Shown here piece by piece: positions 1-8,381 of a DNA stretch of 36,671 bases. The DNA is from Pseudomonadota bacterium. GTDB lineage: Bacteria; Pseudomonadota; Alphaproteobacteria; Sphingomonadales; SMXR01. Made by a program: the position numbers and the translations under genes. The stretch's first letter is position 1; each line of letters begins with the position of its first letter. The stretch spans positions 1 through 36,671 of the forward strand of contig JADFJJ010000009.1 in the NCBI GenBank assembly GCA_022566215.1, written 5' to 3'. Below the pieces are notes generated by a model. The model was not told the DNA's origin. It ran no database searches and worked only from the letters and a program-made list of their open reading frames with translations.

Positions 1-959
1 GCCAGCGGAGTTTTGAAATTGAGCGCCGCGTTGCGCCATTCTAGGCGTTTCAAGGGGCTAAAGGAGTGGTTTTCAATTTTGCGGATATCCTCGGGGTTCA
101 GGCCTTCGCCCTCAATTTCAGCCAGCGTTGTGAAGGTGCCGCTGTTCAGATGCCGCCCGGCGCGGCCGGCTATTTGCGCCAGCTCATGGGGAAAAAGCTT
201 GCGACGCCGGGTTCCGTCGAATTTCTCCACCTCGGCGAACACCACGTGGTCGATGTCCATATTCAGCCCCATGCCGATGGCGTCGGTGGCGACGATATAA
301 TCGACCGTCCGGTCCTGGTAGAGCTCAACTTGCGCGTTGCGGGTCTTAGGGCTCAGCGCCCCCATCACCACCGCCGCCCCGCCGTAGTTGCGGCGCAGCA
401 ATTCGGCCGCCCGGTAGACACCTTCCATGGTAAAGGCGATCACCGCGGTGCGTTTCGGCAGCCGGGCGATCTTTTTAGGGCTGACATAGGATAATTCCGA
501 GAACCGCGGACGGTTGATAACCCGGGCGTCTGGAAGCAGGCTTCGGATTAATGGCAGGATGGTGGCGGCGCCCAGCAGCATGGTCTCCTCCAGGCCCCTC
601 GCGTGCAGCAACCGGTTGGTGAAGATATGGCCGCGCTCATGATCGCCGGCCAGCTGCACTTCATCCACGGCCAGGAACGAGACCGGGGTGGTGAGCGGCA
701 TCGCCTCGGTTGTGCAAATGAAATAGGCGGCGTTATCCGGAACGATCCGTTCCTCGCCGGTGATCAGCGCCGCCCTCGATTTGCCCTTGATGGCCACCAC
801 TTTGTCGTACACTTCGCGCGCCAGCAGCCTGAGCGGCAGCCCGATCATGCCGGAGGCATGCCCGAGCATGCGCTCGACCGCCAAATGGGTCTTGCCGGTG
901 TTGGTCGGGCCAAGAACGGCGGTAAGATTGTGGTTTGGGGGCGTTTTGGTAGCAGGCAT
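1..959 (-). CDS. Suv3-like DExH/D RNA helicase, partial (3' end outside window)
   Basis: Superfamily 2 helicase of the SUPV3L1/Suv3 type, expected to unwind RNA with ATP. The start is the ATG at 959-957 (reading MPATKTPPNHNLTAVLGPTN), and the frame stays open for 319 codons to the window edge, so the C-terminal part is missing. Visible motifs are Walker A GPTNTGKT (residues 17-24), a DEVQ motif II of the Suv3 DExQ kind followed by LAGDHERG, ATDAIGMGLNMD in the second RecA-like domain, and motif VI QIAGRAGR. Alphaproteobacteria usually carry this helicase divergent from rpmB, as here, often followed by an S4 RNA-binding protein. It is missed by ORF callers that need both ends. The family assignment is strong; the RNA substrate is not known from the sequence. 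Confidence 0.9.
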   Translation of the reverse strand, partial: MPATKTPPNHNLTAVLGPTNTGKTHLAVERMLGHASGMIGLPLRLLAREVYDKVVAIKGKSRAALITGEERIVPDNAAYFICTTEAMPLTTPVSFLAVDEVQLAGDHERGHIFTNRLLHARGLEETMLLGAATILPLIRSLLPDARVINRPRFSELSYVSPKKIARLPKRTAVIAFTMEGVYRAAELLRRNYGGAAVVMGALSPKTRNAQVELYQDRTVDYIVATDAIGMGLNMDIDHVVFAEVEKFDGTRRRKLFPHELAQIAGRAGRHLNSGTFTTLAEIEGEGLNPEDIRKIENHSFSPLKRLEWRNAALNFKTPL

Positions 960-1025
960 GATGAGGCACTATTTAAGAGAGTGATCTAGCCTTCGCAAGT
1001 GAAACTTATCATATCTCTTAAAGCC

Positions 1026-1054
1026 TTGACGGGAAAACGCCTCTGAGCTATATC
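1026..1054 (+). promoter_or_regulatory. Probable sigma-70 promoter of rpmB
   Basis: A -35 TTGACG (1026-1031) and a -10 TATATC (1049-1054) are separated by exactly 17 bp. They lie about 48 bp before the rpmB start, predicting a leader of roughly 40 nt. A strong promoter fits a ribosomal protein gene. Confidence 0.6.
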
Positions 1055-1101
1055 GGCGCAGCAATTGGCGGTGAGCCAACTTTTTAGAGGATTTAAAGAA
1101 A

Positions 1102-1386
1102 ATGTCACGGACCTGCGAACTGACCGGCAAATCGGTGATGACCGGCAACAACGTCAGCCACGCCAAAAACCGGAACAAGCGGGTGTTCAGGCCCAACCTG
1201 GTCAACACCACGCTGATGAGCGAAGTGCTGGACAGGTCTTTTTCGTTCCGGGTCGCCACCTCGGCGATCAGAACGGTTGAGCACAACGGCGGGCTGGATA
1301 ATTACCTGCTGAAAGCCAAGGACGAGGTTCTCTCGGCCAAGGCCCGCAAGGTCAAGAAAGAGATTAAAAGCAAAAACGCCGCTTAA
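1102..1386 (+). CDS. rpmB: 50S ribosomal protein L28
   Basis: Structural protein of the large ribosomal subunit. The 94-aa product begins [20 protein letters not shown], the typical L28 N-terminus, followed by the [15 protein letters not shown] block that binds rRNA and a lysine-rich tail. A GAGGA element lies about 11 nt before the ATG. The gene stands alone, divergent from the Suv3-like helicase and convergent with cobT, with its own promoter at 1026-1054. The length is slightly above the 78 residues of the E. coli protein, as usual in alphaproteobacteria. Confidence 0.97.
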   Translation: MSRTCELTGKSVMTGNNVSHAKNRNKRVFRPNLVNTTLMSEVLDRSFSFRVATSAIRTVEHNGGLDNYLLKAKDEVLSAKARKVKKEIKSKNAA

Positions 1387-1408
1387 AGACTGGGCTCAGG
1401 CCCTAATT

Positions 1409-3232
1409 TCAAGCGCGCATCCGGGCCCCTCTACGGGGCCCTTCGTTGTTAAACAGGGCGACCAGCTGGTCGATCATCGCGCCCGAGAGGTCTTCCGGCT
1501 CCGATATCGTCACCGCCCGGCTGTAATACTGGGCGACGTCGTGGCCGATGCCGATCGCGATCAGCTGGACTTCAGAAGCCTTCTCGATCCAGGCGGTCAC
1601 AGCTTGCAGGTGCCGATCCAGGTAATGACCGGCGTTGGCGGAAAGCGTTGAATCATCCACCGGGGCGCCGTCCGAGATGACCATCAGAATGCGCCGCTCC
1701 TCCGGCCGCGCCAGCAGCCTTCCGTGCGCCCACAGCAGCGCTTCGCCGTCGATGTTTTCCTTCAGGATGCCCTCGCGCATCATCAAACCCAGATTTTTAC
1801 GCGCCCGCCGCCACGGCGCCTCGGCGGTCTTGTAAATGATGTGGCGCAGCTCATTCAGGCGCCCGGGGTTTTTCGGTTTGCCGTTGGAGAGCCATTTTTC
1901 GCGCACCCGTCCGCCTTTCCATTCCTTGGTGGTAAAGCCGAGAATTTCAACCTTGATGCCGCAGCGCTCCAGCGTCCGGGCCAGAATATCGGCGGAGATT
2001 GCCGCGGTTGAGATCGGCTTGCCGCGCATCGAGCCGGAATTGTCGATCAGAAGCGTGACCACGGTATCGCGAAAGGCGATTTCCTGCTCCATCTTGAAGG
2101 TCAGCGGCGTGGTCGGGTTGACCACCACCCGGGCCAGCTTGCCGGCATCGAGAATCCCCTCCTCCAGGTCAAATTTCCAGGCGCGGTTCTGGCGCGCCAG
2201 CAGAAAGCGCTGGAGGCGGTTGGCCAGCTTGGCGATGGTCTTTTGCAGGTGCTGCATCTGCCGGTCCAATTGGGCGCGGAGCCGCGCCAGCTCTTCCCTG
2301 TCGGCCAGGTCGGTGGGGTGAATAACTTCATCGTAATCGCTGGTATAGACCTTGTAAGTGGGGCTGACGCGCGGGTCCAGAAGCCCGCTATTGGGTCTCA
2401 GGCGGGCATCGTCCCCGGCTTCCATTTCGCCCTCCGGAGGTTCATCCGCCTCCGCGCTTTCCAGCAGAGTCTGCAAGTCGGCCGCCTCGGCGCTTAAGCT
2501 GTCTTCCCCTTCCTCGCCCTGCTCGGGCGCTTCTGTCTGATCGGTTTGATCCTGGTCCTGATCTCCCGGGGTTTGGTCCTGATCGCCGTCCTGGTTCTGG
2601 TCCCGTGAGCCTTCCTGATAAAGGTCGAGTTGCTTGAGGATGCTGAACACCCGCCCGGCATAGGCTTCCTGATCTTCCAGGGCGGCTTCCAGCTGGTCCA
2701 GTTCTTTTCCGGCCTTATCCTCTATCCATTTGCGCACTAGCCCTAAGGAATACCGGCATTCACCGGGGATTTGCTCGCCCAGAAGCCGCTCGCGCGCCAA
2801 CAGGCTGAGCGCCCTCGGCACCGGCATTTTGTCATTACCGGAAAGCTGGTAAAGGCGCTCATCGATCACCTGCTGGCGGTTGCTGATGGCAAGATTTTCC
2901 GCCACCCCTTTCATCATCCTGGACCCCAAGCATTCCACCCTGACCGTCTCCAGCGCATCAAGGACGTCTTCCGCCGGCCCCGGGGCGAGCGAAAATTGCC
3001 GGTGCAGGGCCGGGTCATGATAGCGCCGCTTCAAGGCAATGGAATCGGCCTCACCCCTTTTGCACAGGGCTTGCCGGCGGCTGAGCGGCGGCTCGAGGGT
3101 AGCGGGCTGCGGTGGGTTTTCCCCCTCAATCGGGGTTTCCAGTTCCAGCGCCGGGTCCTGGGCGATGGCGCGGGCGGTGGCTATCAGGGCCCGTTTGAAC
3201 TCGGCGTCGCGTCTGGCAATGAGATCGCTCAC
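1409..3232 (-). CDS. cobT: Aerobic cobaltochelatase subunit CobT
   Basis: Subunit of the ATP-dependent CobN-CobS-CobT cobaltochelatase, which inserts cobalt into hydrogenobyrinate a,c-diamide in the aerobic cobalamin pathway. The 607-aa protein has an N-terminal helical region, a low-complexity acidic stretch rich in DQ repeats and Glu (about 208-275) and a C-terminal von Willebrand A domain whose MIDAS signature DNSGSM starts at Asp397. The architecture (acidic linker plus VWA) and the roughly 600-aa length match CobT; it resembles the magnesium chelatase D subunit. Its start overlaps the cobS stop by 4 nt (ATGA), indicating translational coupling. cobN is not in the window. Confidence 0.95.
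   Translation of the reverse strand: MSDLIARRDAEFKRALIATARAIAQDPALELETPIEGENPPQPATLEPPLSRRQALCKRGEADSIALKRRYHDPALHRQFSLAPGPAEDVLDALETVRVECLGSRMMKGVAENLAISNRQQVIDERLYQLSGNDKMPVPRALSLLARERLLGEQIPGECRYSLGLVRKWIEDKAGKELDQLEAALEDQEAYAGRVFSILKQLDLYQEGSRDQNQDGDQDQTPGDQDQDQTDQTEAPEQGEEGEDSLSAEAADLQTLLESAEADEPPEGEMEAGDDARLRPNSGLLDPRVSPTYKVYTSDYDEVIHPTDLADREELARLRAQLDRQMQHLQKTIAKLANRLQRFLLARQNRAWKFDLEEGILDAGKLARVVVNPTTPLTFKMEQEIAFRDTVVTLLIDNSGSMRGKPISTAAISADILARTLERCGIKVEILGFTTKEWKGGRVREKWLSNGKPKNPGRLNELRHIIYKTAEAPWRRARKNLGLMMREGILKENIDGEALLWAHGRLLARPEERRILMVISDGAPVDDSTLSANAGHYLDRHLQAVTAWIEKASEVQLIAIGIGHDVAQYYSRAVTISEPEDLSGAMIDQLVALFNNEGPRRGARMRA
1423..1450 (+). terminator. Possible rpmB terminator inside the cobT 3' end
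   Basis: A 7-bp GC stem (GGGCCCC 1423-1429, GGGGCCC 1435-1441) with a 5-nt loop is followed by TTCGTTGTT on the + strand. It lies 37 nt after the rpmB stop, within the last codons of the convergent cobT. The T-tract is interrupted, so termination efficiency is uncertain. Confidence 0.4.
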
Positions 3233-4248
3233 GATCCATCTTGGGGTTGCTCATCGGGCAGCGCCGCCTCGGGCAATTCCTCGCCCAGACAGCGCTGGTA
3301 GTATTCGGCGATGATGGCGCGTTCGGTTTCATCACAGCGGCCCAGGAAGCTGACCCTGAAAGCATAGGCTACGTCGCCGAAAATGGTATAATTCTGGGCC
3401 CAGCTGATGACCGTGCGGGGCGACATAACGGTTGAGATTTCACCGGCCATGAACCCGTCCCGGGTCAGGTCCGCGACCCGCACCATATTGGAGACCAGCT
3501 CCCTGCCTTGCTTGGTTTTATAGACGGGTTCCTTCGACAGCACGATCTTCACCTCGGTATCATGCTCCAGGTAATTGAGCGTGGAGATGATGTTCCAGCG
3601 GTCCAGCTGGCCCTGGTTGATCTGCTGGGTGCCGTGATAAAGCCCGGTGGTATCGCCAAGGCCGATAGTATTGGCGGTGGCGAACAGGCGAAAGGCCGGG
3701 TGGGGGTGGATCACGCGGTTCTGGTCCAGCAGGGTCATTTTGCCCTCGGCCTCGAGAATCCGCTGGATCACGAACATGACGTCCGGGCGGCCGACGTCGT
3801 ATTCGTCAAACACCAGCGCGCACGGGTGCTGCAGCGCCCACGGCAGGATCCCTTCCTTGAAGGTTGTCACCTGCTGGCCGTCTTTCAGGATAATCGCATC
3901 CTTGCCGATCAGGTCGATACGGCTGATGTGGCTATCGAGGTTGATGCGGATGCATGGCCAGTTAAGTCTGGTCGCCACCTGTTCGATATGGGTCGACTTG
4001 CCGGTGCCGTGATAGCCCTGGATCAAGACCCGCCGGTTATAGGTAAACCCGGCCAGGATCGCCCTGGTGGTGTCGGGATCGAAGACATAAGCCTCATCAA
4101 TTTCGGGAACGTGTTCGGTGATCTTGGAGAACGCCGGGACTTCAAAATCACAGTCAATGCCGAACACTTCGCGGGCCATGACCTTCAAATCGGGCAGGTT
4201 CAAATCCGCGATCGGCTTAATAACTTCGATTTTCACTTTTTTATCCAT
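3229..4248 (-). CDS. cobS: Aerobic cobaltochelatase AAA+ subunit CobS
   Basis: AAA+ ATPase that forms rings with CobT and drives cobalt insertion by CobN. Translation from the ATG at 4248 gives 339 aa ([10 protein letters not shown]...), with Walker [10 protein letters not shown] (78-86) and Walker B ALVFDEYD (144-151), followed by a sensor-like FATANT. An upstream in-frame start at 4284 exists, but AGAGGA precedes the 4248 ATG by about 12 nt and the extra 12 residues do not look like the family. It is the first gene of the cobS-cobT pair, divergent from bolA across a 63-bp gap. Many alphaproteobacteria have a DnaJ-like gene between cobS and bolA; none is present here. Confidence 0.95.
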   Translation of the reverse strand: MDKKVKIEVIKPIADLNLPDLKVMAREVFGIDCDFEVPAFSKITEHVPEIDEAYVFDPDTTRAILAGFTYNRRVLIQGYHGTGKSTHIEQVATRLNWPCIRINLDSHISRIDLIGKDAIILKDGQQVTTFKEGILPWALQHPCALVFDEYDVGRPDVMFVIQRILEAEGKMTLLDQNRVIHPHPAFRLFATANTIGLGDTTGLYHGTQQINQGQLDRWNIISTLNYLEHDTEVKIVLSKEPVYKTKQGRELVSNMVRVADLTRDGFMAGEISTVMSPRTVISWAQNYTIFGDVAYAFRVSFLGRCDETERAIIAEYYQRCLGEELPEAALPDEQPQDGS

Positions 4249-4311
4249 TTTCAAACCGATTCCTCTTACTATATAGGGAAACACCTAGTTTGAACAACCA
4301 AACAGGTAACC

Positions 4312-4593
4312 TTGAGCCAATTTACTATGCGCGTCGCAGATATCATAACCGCGAAACTTCGGGAAGCTTTTTCTCCCGATCAGCTTGAGGTTATCGATGT
4401 CAGCGAGCAGCACCGCGGCCACGGCGGCTGGCGCGAGGGCGGCGAGACCCATTTTCATGTGGTGATGCGGACCAAAGCCTTTAACGGTAAATCCCGCCTC
4501 GCGGCCCAGCGCGCGGTCAACAAAATCCTGGCCGAAGAACTCGCCGGCCCGGTCCACGCCCTGACCATGGATGTCAGGGGGATGGACGATTAA
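4312..4593 (+). CDS. bolA: BolA family protein
   Basis: BolA proteins partner with monothiol glutaredoxins and bind or traffic [2Fe-2S] clusters; some also act as transcriptional regulators. The 93-aa product carries the core LEVIDVSEQHRGHGGWREGG followed by ETHFHVVM, with the conserved His and the FxGKSRLAAQRAVN helix. The given start is a TTG with AGG five nt upstream; the ATG at 4327 (MRVADIITAKLREAF) aligns better with the usual family N-terminus, so either start is possible. Being next to cobS is a recurrent alphaproteobacterial arrangement. It is convergent with the exported protein gene, with a 4-nt gap. Confidence 0.9.
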   Translation: MSQFTMRVADIITAKLREAFSPDQLEVIDVSEQHRGHGGWREGGETHFHVVMRTKAFNGKSRLAAQRAVNKILAEELAGPVHALTMDVRGMDD

Positions 4594-4597
4594 AATT

Positions 4598-4999
4598 TTA
4601 GGGTTTGTTCGGCTGATACCGGAACCTGACCTCGTAATCCAGACACTGGGCGCCGCCAACTTGCTTGCTGTTGACACAAACCCCGCCAACCGTCGCATCA
4701 CAGCTGTAAACTTGACCAGCGGCCTGCCAGGGTTGACCACCCAGGGTGCGGCATTGAATACCTAACGGGCCGGGATCAATTATGCCAGCCGCCACGAAAT
4801 CCTTCACGGTTTCATAATCTCCTTTCCCTGAGGGGTTGTCACGGTCCAGCCAATCTGTCCAAGGCTCTGTGGCATTGGCCCCTTGGCCCTGGGCTCCTTT
4901 CTCTTTTTTCTTGCCCTCCTCCTGGGCGATTGATATGGAAGACAGACCCATCACTGTGGCAAGACCTATTGCCAACGAAATTTTTGTTAACTTGTTCAT
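4598..4999 (-). CDS. Small exported protein with four cysteines, function unknown
   Basis: I do not recognise the family. Translation from the ATG at 4999, which has a GGGAG Shine-Dalgarno 8 nt upstream, gives 133 aa. Residues 1-26 form a Sec signal peptide (MNKLTK, hydrophobic core, cleavage probably after SIA). The mature part starts with a charged, low-complexity linker (EEGKKKEKGAQGQG) and then has four cysteines in its C-terminal half (QCRTLGG, SCDATVGGVC, AQCLDY), enough for two disulfides in the periplasm. The start at 5035 would prepend 12 residues ahead of the signal peptide and lies upstream of the predicted transcription start. The gene is monocistronic, with a strong promoter at 5034-5063. 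Confidence 0.75.
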   Translation of the reverse strand: MNKLTKISLAIGLATVMGLSSISIAQEEGKKKEKGAQGQGANATEPWTDWLDRDNPSGKGDYETVKDFVAAGIIDPGPLGIQCRTLGGQPWQAAGQVYSCDATVGGVCVNSKQVGGAQCLDYEVRFRYQPNKP

Positions 5000-5033
5000 A
5001 AATGCTCTCCCGATTTTATGACGTTGGGAACGC

Positions 5034-5063
5034 ATTATACAATAAAAACTGTCGGTTGATCAA
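5034..5063 (-). promoter_or_regulatory. Strong sigma-70-like promoter of the exported four-Cys protein
   Basis: On the minus strand, TTGATC (5063-5058) and a perfect TATAAT (5039-5034) are separated by 18 bp, with TG one base before the -10 (extended -10 form). Predicted transcription starts near 5027, about 28 nt before the ATG at 4999. The rest of the gap to 5179 shows no gene or clear terminator. Confidence 0.65.
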
Positions 5064-5179
5064 ATTAGGAGAAGATAACGCTTATTTGGTGACGGGTTTT
5101 CCGGCCCGCGTCATCTTGACCTTCATTCCCGCCTTTGAGCTGACGACCCAAGGATTTGGAAAATTGGGTCCAAGTAAAA

Positions 5180-6463
5180 TTAATTCTTCTTCGATTTCTT
5201 CTTAACTTTCGTGATCTTGATTTTGGTGATCTGGTTCTTGCGCCGCTGGCTGACCTCAAATTCCAGGCCCTTGAGGGTAAATTTCTGCCCAACGTAGGGG
5301 ATAATCTCGGCCACATGAATAACCAGGCCGGCAATCGTCGCCGCCTCTTCATCGGGCAGGTCCCAACCGTATTTCCGGTTCAGGTCGCGGATCGACATCT
5401 CCCCGCTGACCAGAACCCCGCCGCCTTTCAGGCGTTTGCTGGCGGCGCCTATTTGGTCGTGCTCGTCGCGGATATCGCCAACAATCTCCTCCAGGATGTC
5501 CTCGAGGGTAATCAGGCCCATCAGCACCCCGTATTCATCCACCACCAGCGCAAAATGGACCCGCCGCTTTAAAAAAGCGTCCAGCTGCTCGCGCAAGGTA
5601 GTGGTTTCCGGGACGAACCAGGGTTTGGTCATAATCTTGTTTATGTTCAGCGCAGCGGTTTCCCGCTCCCCTTTCCGGATTGCTATCAAGATATCCTTGG
5701 TATGCAAAACCCCGGCAATGTTTTCCCGGTGGCCCTGATAAAGCGGGTAGCGGGAATAGGCCCCCGCCACCGCCTGGTCGATAATCGCCTCCGGCGTATC
5801 TTCAAAGTTCAGCATGACCATGTTTTTGCGGTGGATCATGATCTCTTCGACCAAAATCTCATCGAGATCGAGGATGCTTTCCAGCATATCCTTGTGGGCT
5901 TTAAATATCCGCCCCTCTTCGAGCTGGACATCAAAGGTGCCGCGCAGCTCCTCATGGCCGGAGAGCACGTACTCTACATTCGAGGTGTCGATGCCGAACG
6001 CTTTCAGGGTGACGCGCACGATGTTTTGCACCACCACCACGATGGGGCTGAAAATCCGGATAAAGAAATTGATCAGCGGGGCCACCGAAAGGGCCATTTT
6101 ATCCGGGTTCGAAATGGCGTAGGTTTTGGGCAGCACCTCGGCGAACACCAGCACCAGGGTGGTCATAACCACGGTGGCGATAGCGACCCCCTGATCGCCG
6201 AAGATCGAGATCAAAAGCCCGGTGGCCAGCGCCGAGGCCAGAATGTTGACGAGATTGTTGCCCAAAAGGATCCCGCCGATCAGCCTTTCCTTGTCCTCCA
6301 GCAGTTTTTCCACCAGCCGCGCGCTTTTTTTGCCGCTGCTAGCCATGCGCTTGATCCGGGCCTTGGAAGAGGCCGTCAGCGCCGTCTCCGAGCCCGAGAA
6401 AAAGGCGGAAATGACCAGCAGCACGAAAATTGCGATCAGGGAAATGATTTGAAATGTGGTCAT
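5180..6463 (-). CDS. CNNM/CorC-HlyC family membrane protein with CBS domains
   Basis: Inner-membrane protein of the UPF0053 (CNNM, YfjD/CorB) family, which includes Mg2+/Co2+ efflux or transport proteins often misannotated as hemolysins. In 427 aa it has an N-terminal DUF21 domain with about four hydrophobic segments (first at 4-24, with the family motif FFSGSETALTASSKARI), a pair of CBS domains (about 205-335) and a C-terminal CorC_HlyC domain (about 345-420) ending in a lysine-rich tail. It follows aroB by 8 nt as the last gene of the aroK-aroB operon, a common alphaproteobacterial arrangement. The substrate cannot be read from the sequence. Confidence 0.9.
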   Translation of the reverse strand: MTTFQIISLIAIFVLLVISAFFSGSETALTASSKARIKRMASSGKKSARLVEKLLEDKERLIGGILLGNNLVNILASALATGLLISIFGDQGVAIATVVMTTLVLVFAEVLPKTYAISNPDKMALSVAPLINFFIRIFSPIVVVVQNIVRVTLKAFGIDTSNVEYVLSGHEELRGTFDVQLEEGRIFKAHKDMLESILDLDEILVEEIMIHRKNMVMLNFEDTPEAIIDQAVAGAYSRYPLYQGHRENIAGVLHTKDILIAIRKGERETAALNINKIMTKPWFVPETTTLREQLDAFLKRRVHFALVVDEYGVLMGLITLEDILEEIVGDIRDEHDQIGAASKRLKGGGVLVSGEMSIRDLNRKYGWDLPDEEAATIAGLVIHVAEIIPYVGQKFTLKGLEFEVSQRRKNQITKIKITKVKKKSKKN

Positions 6464-6471
6464 CGATCCAT

Positions 6472-7575
6472 CTAAATGTTCAGCGCCTGGAAAAACTGTT
6501 CAAGGATTTCAGGGTCGGTTATTTCTTTTGTATATATATCACCAAATCCTCTGGGGACAATCAGCCGGATCAAACCGCCCCGTATTTTCTTGTCGTGGCG
6601 CATAAAGGCCAGCAGGTCTTGCCCTTTAGCTTTTATGCTGGCCCCTTCTAAAGTGATTGGCAGTCCGGCCTTTTCAAGCAAGGCGCGGAGCCGCCCGAAA
6701 TCCCTGATGACATCATGGCCGTCAAAGCTGGCAAATTCAAAAGCCATACACAACCCGGCCGCCACCGCCTCACCGTGCAATAATGTCTCATCATAAGCAG
6801 CTGCCGCTTCAAACGCATGGCCAAAGGTATGACCTAGGTTCAACAGCAGGCGCCGGTCCCTTTCAAACTCATCGCACTCGACAATCCCGGCTTTGACCTT
6901 GATGCTGCGGGTGATGGTTTCAACCAGGGTTTTTTCATCCCCGGCAAAAAAAGCATCCGTGGATTTTTCCAGGTAAGAGAAATGCTCATCGCCGGCCAGG
7001 ACGGCGTGCTTGATAACCTCGGCATAACCGGCGCTGAGTTCCCTCCGGGGCAAGGTGGCCAGCGTTGAGATATCGGCCAGCACCAGCATTGGGGCATAGA
7101 TGGCGCCAACCAGGTTTTTACCCTCGGGCGTGTTAATGGCGGTCTTGCCGCCGATCGAGCTGTCAGCTTGCGCGAGCAGCGTGGTCGGGGCCATCACCAG
7201 CCTCAGGCCACGCCGGGTCAGGCTGGCCGCCAGCCCGGCCAGGTCACCCACCATCCCGCCGCCGAGAGCAATCACAACATCTTCCTTGTCTAGGCGATTT
7301 TTTAAAAGCTCCCGGCAGACCTCCTCAAGCCGGGCAAAGGATTTGGATTTCTCCCCGGGCGGGACGATTATGGCATGCACCTCAAACCCGGCATTGGTCA
7401 GCGAGGCGCTGAGCCGTTCCAGGTAAAGCGCGGCGACAGTTTGATCACTGATGACAGCCGCTTTGAGCGGGATGGTCCGCCCGGCCAGGATGGCTCCGGC
7501 CTGGTCCAGCAGTCCCGGGCCCAGGAGCGCCGGATATCCGCCGGTTCTTGATTTGATATGAAATTCAGCCGTCAT
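6472..7575 (-). CDS. aroB: 3-dehydroquinate synthase
   Basis: Second step of the shikimate pathway: it converts DAHP to 3-dehydroquinate using NAD+ and a divalent metal in the cytoplasm. The 367-aa product shows the NAD-binding GGGMVGDLAG, the QADSSIGGKTAIN block, and metal ligands in EVIKHA and LGHTFGHAFE. Length is normal. Its start overlaps the aroK stop by 4 nt, so the two shikimate enzymes are translationally coupled, as in many proteobacteria. Confidence 0.97.
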   Translation of the reverse strand: MTAEFHIKSRTGGYPALLGPGLLDQAGAILAGRTIPLKAAVISDQTVAALYLERLSASLTNAGFEVHAIIVPPGEKSKSFARLEEVCRELLKNRLDKEDVVIALGGGMVGDLAGLAASLTRRGLRLVMAPTTLLAQADSSIGGKTAINTPEGKNLVGAIYAPMLVLADISTLATLPRRELSAGYAEVIKHAVLAGDEHFSYLEKSTDAFFAGDEKTLVETITRSIKVKAGIVECDEFERDRRLLLNLGHTFGHAFEAAAAYDETLLHGEAVAAGLCMAFEFASFDGHDVIRDFGRLRALLEKAGLPITLEGASIKAKGQDLLAFMRHDKKIRGGLIRLIVPRGFGDIYTKEITDPEILEQFFQALNI

Positions 7576-8102
7576 CCTTTATCCCGTTTTATTCCGGTAA
7601 CCTTGATAATGTCCTCAATGATTGTCTCCACCGGGGCGCCATCGCTGGCAACTTGAAAATCAGCTTGGGCATAGCCGGGCATGCGCACCCGGTAGAGCGC
7701 CATAAATTTTTCCCGTGCCCCGGCGTCTTTAAGCAGCGGCCTGATCCCACCCTTTTGCGTCCTTTGAAAAAAAACATCTCCCGCTCCGGAAAGCCAGATT
7801 GAAAGCGCTTTTTGTTTTACAAAAACCCTGGTCTGCTGATCCTGAAACGCCCCGCCGCCAGCGGCAATCACGGAAGGACCGGCGCCCAGCAGAGTTCTCA
7901 AAACCTCTCCCTCCCGCCTTCGGAAAGCGGCTTCACCTTCGCTTTTAAACATTTCGGCTATGGTTTTTCCGGCGATTTTTTCGATTTCCCGGTCGCTGTC
8001 GAAAAATCCGCGCTTCAGGACAGCCGCCAGGCCCCGGCCGATAGTGGTCTTGCCGCATCCCATCATGCCAACCAGAATTATGGGTTTATCGCTGAGGGTC
8101 AT
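7572..8102 (-). CDS. aroK: Shikimate kinase
   Basis: Phosphorylates shikimate at the 3-position with ATP, the fifth step of the shikimate pathway. The 176-aa protein has a P-loop GMMGCGKTTIGRGLA (from residue 12), the FFDSDREIEK shikimate/Mg-binding motif, FRRREGEVL, and the GGGAF motif. It is the first gene of the aroK-aroB-CorC-like operon. The Shine-Dalgarno is weak (GAAAGC close to the ATG). It is divergent from the 43-aa gene across 147 bp in which I found no convincing promoter. Confidence 0.96.
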   Translation of the reverse strand: MTLSDKPIILVGMMGCGKTTIGRGLAAVLKRGFFDSDREIEKIAGKTIAEMFKSEGEAAFRRREGEVLRTLLGAGPSVIAAGGGAFQDQQTRVFVKQKALSIWLSGAGDVFFQRTQKGGIRPLLKDAGAREKFMALYRVRMPGYAQADFQVASDGAPVETIIEDIIKVTGIKRDKG

Positions 8103-8249
8103 GATGCTTTCATAAAGGTATGGTTCGTGCTTTAAGCTGGTTAAACGAGTTATTTCGGGTTAACACTTCAAACTTCCGCCACATTGTCATAAAAAACTGT
8201 AAACAATGAATCGGAACAAGCGACCAGAGGACATTATAGGGCCCAAAAC

Positions 8250-8381
8250 ATGAAAAAATACATTATTATTGGAATTGCCGCAGTGTTTGGGATCGGGTTT
8301 TTGGCGCTTTTGACAATCGATATCCCGGCCCCGAGCGAGGATGTGGAAAGAGTAATCCCGGATGAAGAATTTCCACAGTAA
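8250..8381 (+). CDS. Conserved 43-aa single-span membrane or exported peptide
   Basis: This short ORF begins at the ATG at 8250 with AGGG about 8 nt upstream and stops at TAA 8379-8381. The product starts MKKYIIIGIAAVFGIGFLAL, a membrane anchor or signal sequence, and ends with a polar tail containing DIPAPSEDVERVIPDE and FPQ. From memory, small proteins with an IPAP...VEK.IPDDRFP tail occur between aroK and xerD in other Rhodospirillales, which supports a real gene; this was not checked by search. The last 20 nt overlap the start of the next gene at 8362 in another frame, suggesting coupling. The function is unknown. Confidence 0.7.
   Translation: MKKYIIIGIAAVFGIGFLALLTIDIPAPSEDVERVIPDEEFPQ

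Noticed and set aside
3508-4293. 261-aa open frame on the plus strand opposite cobS
   Set aside because: Antisense shadow of cobS; composition and lack of domains argue against a gene.
5002-5205. 67-aa open frame on the plus strand between the exported protein and the CorC-like gene
   Set aside because: It overlaps the minus-strand promoter and the CorC-like 3' end, with no ribosome site or recognisable product.
5702-6475. 257-aa His- and Gln-rich open frame on the plus strand
   Set aside because: Antisense shadow of the CorC-like gene; the odd composition comes from reverse reading of hydrophobic codons.
8184-8212. Sigma-70 promoter for the 43-aa gene (TTGTCA at 8184)
   Set aside because: No acceptable -10 hexamer occurs at 16-18 bp spacing.
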